Translations under genes and position numbers: made by a program
Notes under the pieces: model-generated
What the model was told of the DNA's origin: nothing
Databases searched by the model: none
Seen by the model: only the letters and a program-made list of their open reading frames with translations
In this document: in pieces, positions 28,123 through 36,600 of the stretch
How the letters are laid out: each line of letters opens with the position of its first letter
Position numbering within the stretch: position 1 is the stretch's first letter
Source: Peptococcaceae bacterium
Lineage (GTDB): Bacteria > Bacillota > DSM-12270 > Thermacetogeniales > Thermacetogeniaceae
Length of the DNA: 64,000 nucleotides
Direction: 5' to 3'
Assembly (NCBI GenBank): GCA_023249405.1
Contig: JAHFCR010000001.1
Location: 63,647-127,646 of the forward strand

Positions 28123-29490
28123 CATACCATTTTCTTGAAGAGACTGGCCGAGGGCGAGGTAGTATAGCGCCCCCTCCAGGCGTGCCTGAACCAGTTCACA
28201 GGTCAGTGGACCGGGATGGTGGAGATCGCCGGATTGCAAGGCTGCCTGGGCATGGCAACCCCCGCCGCATAAAAAGCGCGCCCAGCAGGAGCGGCAGACC
28301 GGCTTACTGAAGATGTGAGCCTGCCGAAACTGCTCTTGCAGGTCCGGCCGGGTGATTCCCCTGTTCAGGTCCCCCAGACAATACTCTGGATGCCCCACGA
28401 ACTGGTGGCAGGGGTAGAGTTTACCCCCCGGAGTCACGGCCAGGTACTGATAACCGGCGCCACAGCCTGTAAGGCGTTTGGCAGCGCAAGGGCCACCCGC
28501 CAGGTCCAGTTGATAGTGGTAAAAGGAGACCTTTTGACCTGCCAGTTCCTGTTCCCGCAGCCAGCGCGCCAGACGGAGATATTCTTTCCTGATTCCGGGG
28601 ATATCTTCCTCCCGGATAGCGTAGGACTGCCCTGCATCCGCTACCACCGGCTCCAAGGAAAGGCTCCGCACTCCCAGAGCTGCCAGATAGCGGACATCCT
28701 CGGTAAAATCCAAGTTCCGGCGAGTATAGGTGCCCCGGATATAGTGCTCCTGGCGGGCAGCCACCCGGAGATAATTCTGGAGCCGCCGGGCCACCGCATC
28801 AGCAGTGCCCCTTCCATCAGGCATGACCCGAAAACCGTCATGTATCTCCGGTCGCCCGTCGCAGCTCAGGACGAGTCCGAAATTATGGCCAGCCGTAAAG
28901 GAAATAACATCCTCATCGAAAAGCAAGGTATTGGTAGTAAGGGTGAATTTCCAGTCCCGGTCACGACCGCGATCCAGGGCGTAAGCCACGCCATCTCTAA
29001 TCCCGCTAAAATTGAGCAGCGGCTCGCCCCCGAAGAAATCCACCGCCAGATGCCGGTGTGTGGATGAACTCAATAAAAAATCCAGGGCTGCCCGGATCAC
29101 CTTGACCGGCATGATCTCCCGGCCGGTACGCACCTGGCGGGGAACGAAACAATAGCCACAGGACATATTGCAGGCATCAGATATGTTAAAGCAGAGGGCC
29201 TTCAGATCGGGTCCGGCGTCAGGAATATAGCGCTCCCACCCGGGATCTGGCGTAAAAAGGCGCCCAGCCTCATGCAGGACCGCCACCTCCGCGGCAGCAG
29301 CGCCGACTTGTTCCTGCCCGTAAGACTGTGCCGTCCCAGTCAGGGATTGCCGCCAATCGCCGCTGCCCTGAAAACGGTGCAATAACTCCCAGGCCACGGC
29401 ATCAAGCTCATGTAGTGAACCGCTATTGACGTCGAAGGCCAGATAGCGGTCGTCAGCCCGGATCAGCTTTACTTCTGCTGCGTTACACAA
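28084..29490 (-). CDS. Radical SAM SCIFF (six-cysteine) ranthipeptide maturase
   Basis: A radical SAM/SPASM enzyme that installs thioether cross-links in the adjacent SCIFF precursor. The N-terminal recognition region is VKLIRADDRYLAFDVNSGSLHELD. The radical SAM cluster motif is CFNISDACNMSCGYCFVPRQ (CxxxCxxC), then DFFGGEPLLNF. The SPASM/twitch cysteines are in CGAGYQYLAVTPGGKLYPC and CRSCWARFLCGGGCHAQ. The start is unclear. The frame is open to an ATG at 29556, but a TTG at 29490 gives 468 residues, a more usual length, and a small overlap with the precursor gene. The last 12 residues (DKLASDGVKNPI) are encoded by repeat copy H. Confidence 0.9.
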   Translation of the reverse strand: MCNAAEVKLIRADDRYLAFDVNSGSLHELDAVAWELLHRFQGSGDWRQSLTGTAQSYGQEQVGAAAAEVAVLHEAGRLFTPDPGWERYIPDAGPDLKALCFNISDACNMSCGYCFVPRQVRTGREIMPVKVIRAALDFLLSSSTHRHLAVDFFGGEPLLNFSGIRDGVAYALDRGRDRDWKFTLTTNTLLFDEDVISFTAGHNFGLVLSCDGRPEIHDGFRVMPDGRGTADAVARRLQNYLRVAARQEHYIRGTYTRRNLDFTEDVRYLAALGVRSLSLEPVVADAGQSYAIREEDIPGIRKEYLRLARWLREQELAGQKVSFYHYQLDLAGGPCAAKRLTGCGAGYQYLAVTPGGKLYPCHQFVGHPEYCLGDLNRGITRPDLQEQFRQAHIFSKPVCRSCWARFLCGGGCHAQAALQSGDLHHPGPLTCELVQARLEGALYYLALGQSLQENGMDKLASDGVKNPI

Positions 29491-29624
29491 GTCTGATTGC
29501 CCACGGTGCAGGATGTTTTGCAGGCAGACTGGCAGGATGTCTGGCATTCGCCGCACTCCGCCGTTAACAGCGGTTTTCTCAAACTACCCGCTACAATCGT
29601 CTTGATATGTTTGCTTTTTTCCAT
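29469..29624 (-). CDS. scfA: SCIFF ranthipeptide precursor, 51 residues
   Basis: A small gene overlapping the 5' end of the maturase. The peptide begins MEKSKHIKTIVAGSLRKPLL and has the six-cysteine core ECGECQTSCQSACKTSC followed by TVGNQTC and VTQQK. This matches the family named Six Cysteines In Forty-Five, nearly universal in Clostridia, including the invariant KHIKT and TAECGEC parts. The ATG at 29624 has GAGGAGG seven bases upstream. The peptide is probably modified by thioether bonds between Cys and partner residues. The role of the mature product is not settled; quorum or stress roles have been proposed for ranthipeptides. Confidence 0.93.
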   Translation of the reverse strand: MEKSKHIKTIVAGSLRKPLLTAECGECQTSCQSACKTSCTVGNQTCVTQQK

Positions 29625-29690
29625 AATAATGCCTCCTCGCAAAAAATCCCGGCTATCTTTCCGGCTATCTTTAAAGACAGCAGTTTTAGG

Positions 29691-29942
29691 TTACTTCCCG
29701 TTCTTTATTTTAAATGGTTGCCTGGATAAGCGCAAATTCTTTTTGGCTGCGCCTTCCAGCAGTGATCCATACTGCGGCCCGGACTCAGCACCGCTGACAT
29801 TCCTCAGGTAGCTGTTGATCAACCGGTCTAGCCGCTCTGAAAGCCGCAGCAGTTTCCTGCTGTTCAATGGCACCGCCCGGCTGCACTGCTCCATTTTCTT
29901 TCTCAGCCTCTCGATCTCTCCCAACAGATTTTTCTTGGCCAT
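29691..29942 (-). CDS. Spo0E-like aspartyl-phosphate phosphatase
   Basis: An 83-residue protein with the two-helix Spo0E fold. EIERLRKKMEQC forms the first helix. KLLRLSERLDRLINSYL carries the SxxLDxLI phosphatase motif in the second. In Bacillus such proteins dephosphorylate Spo0A-phosphate and delay sporulation. The C-terminal 35 residues are basic and unlike the family. It lies 66 bases upstream of the SCIFF precursor on the same strand, so cotranscription is possible. Confidence 0.85.
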   Translation of the reverse strand: MAKKNLLGEIERLRKKMEQCSRAVPLNSRKLLRLSERLDRLINSYLRNVSGAESGPQYGSLLEGAAKKNLRLSRQPFKIKNGK

Positions 29943-30174
29943 CCTGGCACCCCGTAGGTTATTGCATGACCCTGATGATGCAAAATTCTATCCAAAGTTT
30001 ATGATCATCAATTTGCTTTCATTCCGAACAAAATATCTGTTTATTTGCGGTTTTCTAAATATCGCTTCTCTTTTCATTTTTATACTCAGGCATCTAAGCG
30101 AAGGCGCACAGGCTGGCGATCGGGTCAAAGACACTGGATCGATTTGCCATACCCGGCATGGATACGCGCATAAG
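29943..30174. other. AT-rich intergenic region upstream of the Spo0E-like gene
   Basis: No gene seen. On the minus strand TTGATG and TAGAAT (about 29985-30015) form at best a weak promoter for the Spo0E-like gene. The region separates divergent transcription units. Confidence 0.4.
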
Positions 30175-30244
30175 TGGTATAATCAGCATTAGATGGGTTT
30201 TGACCCCACCTGGTGCTTAGTTGGATGATCGTGCCCCGGATAAA
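30175..30244 (+). repeat. Structured repeat remnant, copy I
   Basis: A short remnant with the 5' hairpin (GCATTAGATGGG / CCCACCTGGTGC, imperfect), CTTAGTTGGA and a terminal CCCCGGATAAA. The middle and the TTAGCTATC end are missing. It sits directly before the metallo-hydrolase gene, whose Shine-Dalgarno follows the GATAAA. Confidence 0.6.
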
Positions 30245-30263
30245 TATGAAGGGGAGGGGCCAT

Positions 30264-31316
30264 ATGAAAGAACAGACCGGTTTCTGGAATAACAACCCAA
30301 AACTATTGTCTGAAGGGCACCCCGACGTCAGGCACGGGCAGCATACGACCAAAGCCCTGGAGGAGTTGCGCAGGCCCGAGCACAAACTTCTGGTGACCGA
30401 CTTGGTCCTGCCTTGCCAGAACCGGACGATCTCCCTGATCGGGATCGAAGACCATGACAGCCAGCGCAGCCTGGGAGACTACCAGAACACAGCGTATTTT
30501 CTGATTGCTGAAAATCCTCAGGGCATACTTGCACAAAAGTCTGATCTTGCCAGAAATCCCGATCAGAAAAACATTGCCCATCTCCAGGCAGTGGTGATCG
30601 ATCCGGGTCTGCGAGAAGGGGACTGGATCCGGGATACCCTGGGAATCAGCCGGTGCGATGTATTCTTCACCCACTTTCACCTGGATCACTGGATCGGCTA
30701 CGAGTCCTACCGGGGCCAGACCTTCTATGCGTCACCACTCTGCAAGACAGTGCTCACTCAGATGGTCGGAACGGAACGTACCGGCAAGAGCATCTTCGTA
30801 GAGGGGCGGCTCAATGATTATCATCGCAGCCCGTTGCCCTTGCGTGCGGTCAACGACGCCGAGCGGCTGCTGCCAATCCGGGAGAAGATCCACCCGGTTA
30901 GCGATGATAAACCCTACCGGAATGACTTGTTCGGGTTGGAATTTTTCGAACTTCCCTACGGGCAGACCGAGGGTACCCTTTACGGGCTGCTGGAGGCGGA
31001 CAGTATCAGGGTGCTCTTTGCCAGCGACCTGTTTGTCTGCATCAACGGCCAACTCAAGATTGAGCCGCATTACGCCTTCAAACCCAAGAGAATGGTGATC
31101 GAAGACGTGACCGTAATGCTGCGCGCCCTGCTGAAAAAAGATCTCCCGGCGATGGACGACCAGGCTCCTATCGCCAATCTTGGCCGGGTCGGCAACCCGG
31201 GGGTGCTGGCCATGGGCCACGGCCTGTTCGACTTTACCAGCGGACATCCGGCGATCGCCCACCTGCTGGAAGAGCTGGAGGAACTAGTCCGGATCAATCG
31301 TGAGCATATAATCTGA
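30264..31316 (+). CDS. Metallo-beta-lactamase-fold hydrolase
   Basis: A 350-residue protein with a non-standard N-terminal 100 residues and then an MBL fold. The metal motif is FFTHFHLDHWIGYES (HxHxDH) near residue 140. VLFASDLFVCINGQ carries the bridging aspartate. LAMGHGLFDFTSGHPAI may hold the last histidines. The ATG at 30264 (MKEQTGFWNNNPKLL) follows AGGGGAGGGG. Earlier in-frame starts lie in the repeat remnant. It stands alone on the plus strand. No substrate can be predicted. Confidence 0.82.
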   Translation: MKEQTGFWNNNPKLLSEGHPDVRHGQHTTKALEELRRPEHKLLVTDLVLPCQNRTISLIGIEDHDSQRSLGDYQNTAYFLIAENPQGILAQKSDLARNPDQKNIAHLQAVVIDPGLREGDWIRDTLGISRCDVFFTHFHLDHWIGYESYRGQTFYASPLCKTVLTQMVGTERTGKSIFVEGRLNDYHRSPLPLRAVNDAERLLPIREKIHPVSDDKPYRNDLFGLEFFELPYGQTEGTLYGLLEADSIRVLFASDLFVCINGQLKIEPHYAFKPKRMVIEDVTVMLRALLKKDLPAMDDQAPIANLGRVGNPGVLAMGHGLFDFTSGHPAIAHLLEELEELVRINREHII

Positions 31317-31542
31317 GAGGTCGCGGCAATACTGCACATCCTGTCAAAAATGGGGACAATTGTTAATTGCTGTGTAGATTAAAATCAGGTAAAGTAGTAA
31401 AAGCGACAGCATTAGGCCTTCTCTCCTCATGAAGCGTCAATCTTTTGCGCTTCCTCTGAATTGGGACAACACTGCTTCGGAATTAAAGCTACCCGGTCAT
31501 TCTTTGGAGCCAAAAAAATCATCTCTGAATCGTCATCTTACC

Positions 31543-31571
31543 GGAACTTTTTCCGCAGAATTAGTGTCTAA
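31543..31571 (+). promoter_or_regulatory. ECF-sigma-type promoter
   Basis: GGAACTT (31543-31549) and TCTAA (31567-31571) are separated by 17 bases, close to the sigma-E/ECF consensus. It lies 40 bases upstream of the ECF sigma gene and suggests autoregulation. Confidence 0.7.
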
Positions 31572-31610
31572 CAATTAAGAGGAGAGCCCGGCAACCGGGA
31601 GTGGACCTCC

Positions 31611-32231
31611 TTGAATGTAAAATCACAATTGAATCGGTCAGGACCCGGAATATTTGATGCCCGGCTGCTCATTCGCCAGGCCCAGGCCGGGGACCTCGCG
31701 GCATTTGAAGAACTGGTGTCCATCTATCAGGATAAGATAGTGACGTTGTGCTACTATCTGACCGGAAATCACGCGGATGCCCAGGACCTGGCGCAGGAAG
31801 TATTTGTACGGGCATATACTAATCTCAAGAGCTTCCGCCAGGAGGCCGGGTTGGGCACATGGCTGCACCGGATCGCTATTAACCAGTGGGCGAACATGCA
31901 GCGACGGCAGAAATTCACCAACCTGGTGTCCCTTGATGATCCGGTGCAGACCGAATCGGGAGATCTGGCCCGTACGGTGGCCTCTGCGGACCAGGACGGA
32001 GACCCTGCCGGCGCCCTTGAAGAAAAAGAATTGCAGTCAGCAGTGCAGCAAGCTCTCCGAAGCTTGTCTGAAGAATACCGTACCGTGCTGGTATTAAGAG
32101 AGATTGAAGGATACAGCTACGAAGAGATTGCCGAGATCGCCGGATGTTCGTTGGGAACTGTGAAATCCCGCTTAAGCCGGGCGCGGCAGGCTCTAAGAGA
32201 AAAAATGGTAGGCAGCAGCCTATCCCTCTAA
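31611..32231 (+). CDS. ECF RNA polymerase sigma factor
   Basis: A 206-residue sigma-70 family factor of the extracytoplasmic-function class. Region 2 contains DLAAFEELVSIYQDKIVTLCYYLTGNHADAQDLAQEVFVRAYTNLKSF, and GLGTWLHRIAINQWANM ends it. Region 4 has LRSLSEEYRTVLVLREIEGYSYEEIAEIAGCSLGTVKSRLSRARQALRE with the helix-turn-helix. It resembles the SigW/RpoE-type groups. The start is a TTG at 31611. The anti-sigma gene follows 65 bases later. An ECF-type promoter upstream suggests positive autoregulation in response to an envelope signal. Confidence 0.93.
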   Translation: MNVKSQLNRSGPGIFDARLLIRQAQAGDLAAFEELVSIYQDKIVTLCYYLTGNHADAQDLAQEVFVRAYTNLKSFRQEAGLGTWLHRIAINQWANMQRRQKFTNLVSLDDPVQTESGDLARTVASADQDGDPAGALEEKELQSAVQQALRSLSEEYRTVLVLREIEGYSYEEIAEIAGCSLGTVKSRLSRARQALREKMVGSSLSL

Positions 32232-32295
32232 TAAAGGACCAGCAGGGCAATCAGGCCCGGCCGACCGGATTTTATCAACCGCAGGGGAGGTGAGC

Positions 32296-33381
32296 ATGAT
32301 GGGACATAGACAGGCGAAGGTTGCCGGGAGAGACGGTGCGATCAGTTGTGACCAGGCCCGGGAGCTTTTCTACGACCTTGCTGATGTCGAGTTGAGCGAC
32401 GAAGACAGGTCTGCTCTCGCTCTCCACGAGCTATCATGCTCGAACTGCGGCGATGAGTTCAAGGAATGGCGCAGATTGCGTATTGCCCTGCAGGACAGCA
32501 TGGTGGCCCCGGCGATAGATTTTAAAGCCGGCGTGATGGGACGCATCCAGTCAATTCAGGCAGAGCCCAAGGCCACCCGCTCTATTTCGTGGGCCGCTCT
32601 CTGGCAGCAGAACTGGACTAAGGGTGTGGCCGCAGCAGCAATAGTGTTCGCCCTCATGGCAGGCGCAGCCAAGCTGCCGGTAGTTGCCGGTCTCGGCGGC
32701 TTGCTGGGGAACAGCAAGCCCCGTGTCGCCGTTCAAACTACAATTCCGCCCATTGTAAAGCCCCAGGACAGGGAGACCACGCCGATCAGCCCCAGCGGCG
32801 GCGCCCCGGGCAACGGCAGTCCTGTCAGCCCCGTTAAGCCGGGCAATCCGGGCGGCGGGAATCAGGTGCAGCCACCGGCAACACCCGTGACCCCCAGCAA
32901 CCACCCCCAGGTTGCCGTCAACAACCAACCCGACGGGCAGAAATGGCTGGCTAACCAGAAGCGGATGACCATCTCCACCACTCTCAAGATAACGGTGGAC
33001 AACATCGACCAGGCGCACAATGATGCCTTGAGCATTGCCAAAGACCTTAACGCTGCACTGTCGTCGGCAACCCCAACTCAGAATAACGGGCATCCCACCA
33101 TGCTCCTGCGATTCGCAGTTGCCCCCGGCCAGGCAGGAGCATTCCTCGACCAGCTTGCCAAACTGGGCAGCGTGGCGATAAAGAACACGGAAAGCAAAGA
33201 CATCACCAACCAATTTGCCAGCACTCTGGAGGCCTATCAGTCACTCAAGGCACAGCAGGAAGCAGCGCCGGACGCCAATAAGCAGCAGTACGATAGCCAG
33301 ATCAGCGCTCTTGAGCTTAACCTGAAGAATTGGGCCGACGCCTCCGGCAAGCAGGTTGTCCTATTATGGCTAGAACAATAA
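32296..33381 (+). CDS. Membrane-bound zinc anti-sigma factor with DUF4349-like ectodomain
   Basis: A 361-residue partner of the sigma factor upstream. The cytoplasmic N-terminus has the zinc anti-sigma motif LALHELSCSNCGDEF (HxxxCxxC). A membrane segment follows (KGVAAAAIVFALMAGAAKLPVVAGL, about 115-140). Next comes a Pro/Gly/Gln-rich linker of about 70 residues, then an outer domain (about 220-361) beginning MTISTTLKITVDNIDQAHNDALSIA, which resembles DUF4349 lipoproteins. Fusion of a sensor-like ectodomain suggests direct detection of an envelope signal. The ATG at 32296 follows AGGGGAGG; a GTG at 32290 is also in frame. Confidence 0.83.
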   Translation: MMGHRQAKVAGRDGAISCDQARELFYDLADVELSDEDRSALALHELSCSNCGDEFKEWRRLRIALQDSMVAPAIDFKAGVMGRIQSIQAEPKATRSISWAALWQQNWTKGVAAAAIVFALMAGAAKLPVVAGLGGLLGNSKPRVAVQTTIPPIVKPQDRETTPISPSGGAPGNGSPVSPVKPGNPGGGNQVQPPATPVTPSNHPQVAVNNQPDGQKWLANQKRMTISTTLKITVDNIDQAHNDALSIAKDLNAALSSATPTQNNGHPTMLLRFAVAPGQAGAFLDQLAKLGSVAIKNTESKDITNQFASTLEAYQSLKAQQEAAPDANKQQYDSQISALELNLKNWADASGKQVVLLWLEQ

Positions 33382-33420
33382 CTTTCTGATCAACAAAAAC
33401 AATTGGCATCACGCACAGCA

Positions 33421-33450
33421 ACGGGGAGGCGCAACGCCTCCCCGTTTTGT
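33421..33450 (+). terminator. Terminator of the sigma/anti-sigma operon
   Basis: ACGGGGAGGCG and CGCCTCCCCGT form an 11-bp stem with a CAA loop, followed by TTTGTTT. It lies 40 bases past the anti-sigma stop. Confidence 0.9.
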
Positions 33451-33620
33451 TTAGGTTTATAATTCTCACATGTTTTTTTCAAGCAATCCCCTTTATTTGC
33501 GTTTTTTATGTTGGCAGATTTGGCGCGCGCTGGACGGGCTTATTGCCCGACCCCACCCACCACCAGTTGCCAATTCAGGCCGCTATTTACCCAGAGAAGG
33601 TTCTCTCTAAATTATGACGC

Positions 33621-36600
33621 CTAACGGATATATTTTATAAAACGGTTGATGACCGCGGCCGCCTCTCCACGTTTTAAAGGAGCGTCAGGTGCAAATGACT
33701 GCAATGTGCGGCCCACAAAAAGCTTGGCATTTACAACGTATTCCACAGAGGGCCGAGCCCAACTGGGCACATTCGGCCAGTCATCAAAAAAGGGGGTCTG
33801 GCTGGTGGGGGCACTTGCAACGCCTGGGGCAAAGATCTGTAATGCACGATCAAGCAATACAGCCGATTCAGCCCTCGTTATTGGCTGGTTTGGATTAAAA
33901 CGGCCATTCTGGTCACCACGAATCAGCCCGTGCTGCACAGCGCAAGCCACCGCCTGCCGGGCCCAGGAGGGTATATCCTGGATATCAGCAAATTTTATCT
34001 GCCCGCTATCTCCCGACCAGCCTATAACTCCGGTCAACAATACCACAAATTCAGCCCTGGTAACCGTTGTTTCCGGTCTGAAGGTGCCGTCAGGGTAGCC
34101 ATTGACCAGGCGCTGGGCAGCCAGGGCCTGTACATCTTCATCCGCCCAGTGGCCTGCCATATCGCCCAGCTTAACGCTAACTTGCGAAGGAATAGTAACA
34201 AATTGCCCGGTTACTCCACCAGTGTGAGTATCAACAGCCACCAACTGGACAATCAGTTCCGGATTGCTGTTCTGCTTTGTTTCTGAATCACTATTGGGTG
34301 TTAAATCAGCATCCAGTTGAAACTGGTAGCGAAAACGCCCCTGTTCGATCACCGGGATTATCTGTCGTCCTTTCCCAGGTAAGTACAGGTAGAGCCGATC
34401 GGCCGAAGTAATGCCCGAAAGCTCTATAAATTTGTCGCGCCGCGGAACAGCCACATCCAACTGCGGAGCCTTTACCGTCGGCCTGGTCTGGGCTGCTACA
34501 GCGGCTAACAGCGGCTGTTCGCCCTTGCCTGCCAGTAACGGTGTCATAATAGCATCCTCGCCGCTTGCCAGATCCTGGGGATTCACCGGATAGCCGTTCT
34601 TCGTTACCAGCGTGCGCTCAGTCAGCAGGTAAGTCCCCTCTTCGGTGATCAAACTTTGTTTTTGCGGGTCATAGCTGTTGACGGTGGCCGTTTTCTCCGG
34701 CGCTACTTCCGCCAGGTCCAGGCGCGTTACCTGATCGGTCCCGGGATCGAGATACAGGCGTGCCCAACTGCCCGGCTCCACAGCGTTAACACTTGCAGGC
34801 AGGCCCCAGCGGAAAATCTGAGGGTCGTTGGAAAAGTAGAGAATGTGGAAATTATTGCTGTCATCGATCATATAGAGCAGTTGCTGCTTGGCGTCAGCAT
34901 AGACCACCCGTCCATAGAGCACCTGGCTATATGCAGACAGGGTCAGAATCTCCTGGGTTTCCGGAAACAGCATCATAATTGCATGCTGGCCCGGTTTTAG
35001 GGCAGTGAAGTCCACTTCTTTTTCATCCAACAGCAACGAGATTCCCGGGCCCATCTTATAGGAATGGCCGCTGCTCAGGGTAAGAGTTCTGGTAGCCGGA
35101 TCAATGCCCGTGATCGTGCCCACCGCCAACCGGCGGCGCGCTCCTACATACATGATCTCTCCACTACCCGGCGCCAGCATCAGCCTCACATTGAGGCCGG
35201 GAAGCAACTTGTCCCAGGCAGGACTGGCGCCGGCTCCAAAGGGAGAGTCCGCCCGGTCGGCATCAGCGATCTGGTCGAGATAGGCCAGGCCAGCCTGGGG
35301 GGCAAGCGAGAGGGACTGCCGGTTGCCCAGTAAAAACAGCTCCCTTTTGGGCAGATCGATCCGGTCTAAATACCCGCTGGTTTCATTAAAGACAACCTCT
35401 GCCCTCCATATCTTCTGGGTGCTGGGGTTGATGGTCGCCCTGATCTCGCCCCCCGGAGGCAGCGCCCCTGGCTCTTTCAATGTCGACCCATTGACCAGGA
35501 GTTGATCGCTCATTCCGGAGGTGAGGAAATAACCTCCGGAGCGGCTATCGGGATTGATTTCGGTAAACAGGATTTCGCTGTCCGCCTCGATCAACTGCAC
35601 CCCTTCTGCCTGCCAGGTACGTCCAGCCAGGTAGGCATAGCCAGAACTGCCGGTTGTGTCCGGCGATAGGTAAATATCCATGCCGGCTATCTGGTTGTTG
35701 ACGGTCTGGCCCCGAGGATTGCCGCCGGTGGCGTTGGCTGCTGCCGGCCAAGTTACCGTCTGGCCATCGCGCTCACAACTAATCCGGGCCTGGCGGAGGT
35801 CAACTTCAGCTCCTGAGGTCAGGGTTACCGATGAAGAGACGGACTGTACTACATCCCGGACCAGTGGCTGCCCGTACACCAGCGCAAAATCCTGGACTTT
35901 GCCGGAGGAGCCGGACACCGTATTCTGGGTAATGCTCGTTCCCTTCACGAGAATGGTGTATGTCCCCGGTTCCGGTTTGGCAATATAGACCTGCTCCACA
36001 TTGTTGGTATCGTCAGATTTACCGTCCGACAGAAATGCGTTGCCTGGCCATACTTTTCCGGCAGGGTCCTGCACCGCCAGATCGAGATTATTCACCAGTG
36101 GGTGGCTGGCGCCTGCAGCTACTGCCGGATCTGTCCAGGCCAGGGTAGCCTTGAAGGGTGACCCGGCGGCCGGTGCCTGATAAGTATAGGTTACTGTCTC
36201 TCCACCGGGCACTCCTTTCAGATCATCCACAAATTTAAAGGTTTTTTCGTGCAGGGACAGGATTGTGCCGCCCAGGTCAAGCACCCCGAAACCGTTACTG
36301 CCGGGTCCAGCCGAGGGGGGACTGGCGCCATTGATCAGGGCCGCTTTGAGCAGGGCCGCGGTTGGCCTGAGCACCTGCTCATAACGCTGGAAGTACTCCC
36401 GTAACAGGGCGGCAGCGCCGCCAGCCACCGCCGCCGCCATGCTGGTCCCCTCCATGTAGGTATAGTAACCGTTATCCAAGTTGAACTCAGAAGCCACCTG
36501 ACTTGCCCGGGCCGAGATCAGAGCCCCGGGGGCCAGCAGCTCGGGTTTCAACCGGCCATCGCCGGTAGGCCCGCGGCTGGAAAAATCATAGGCCAGCCCC

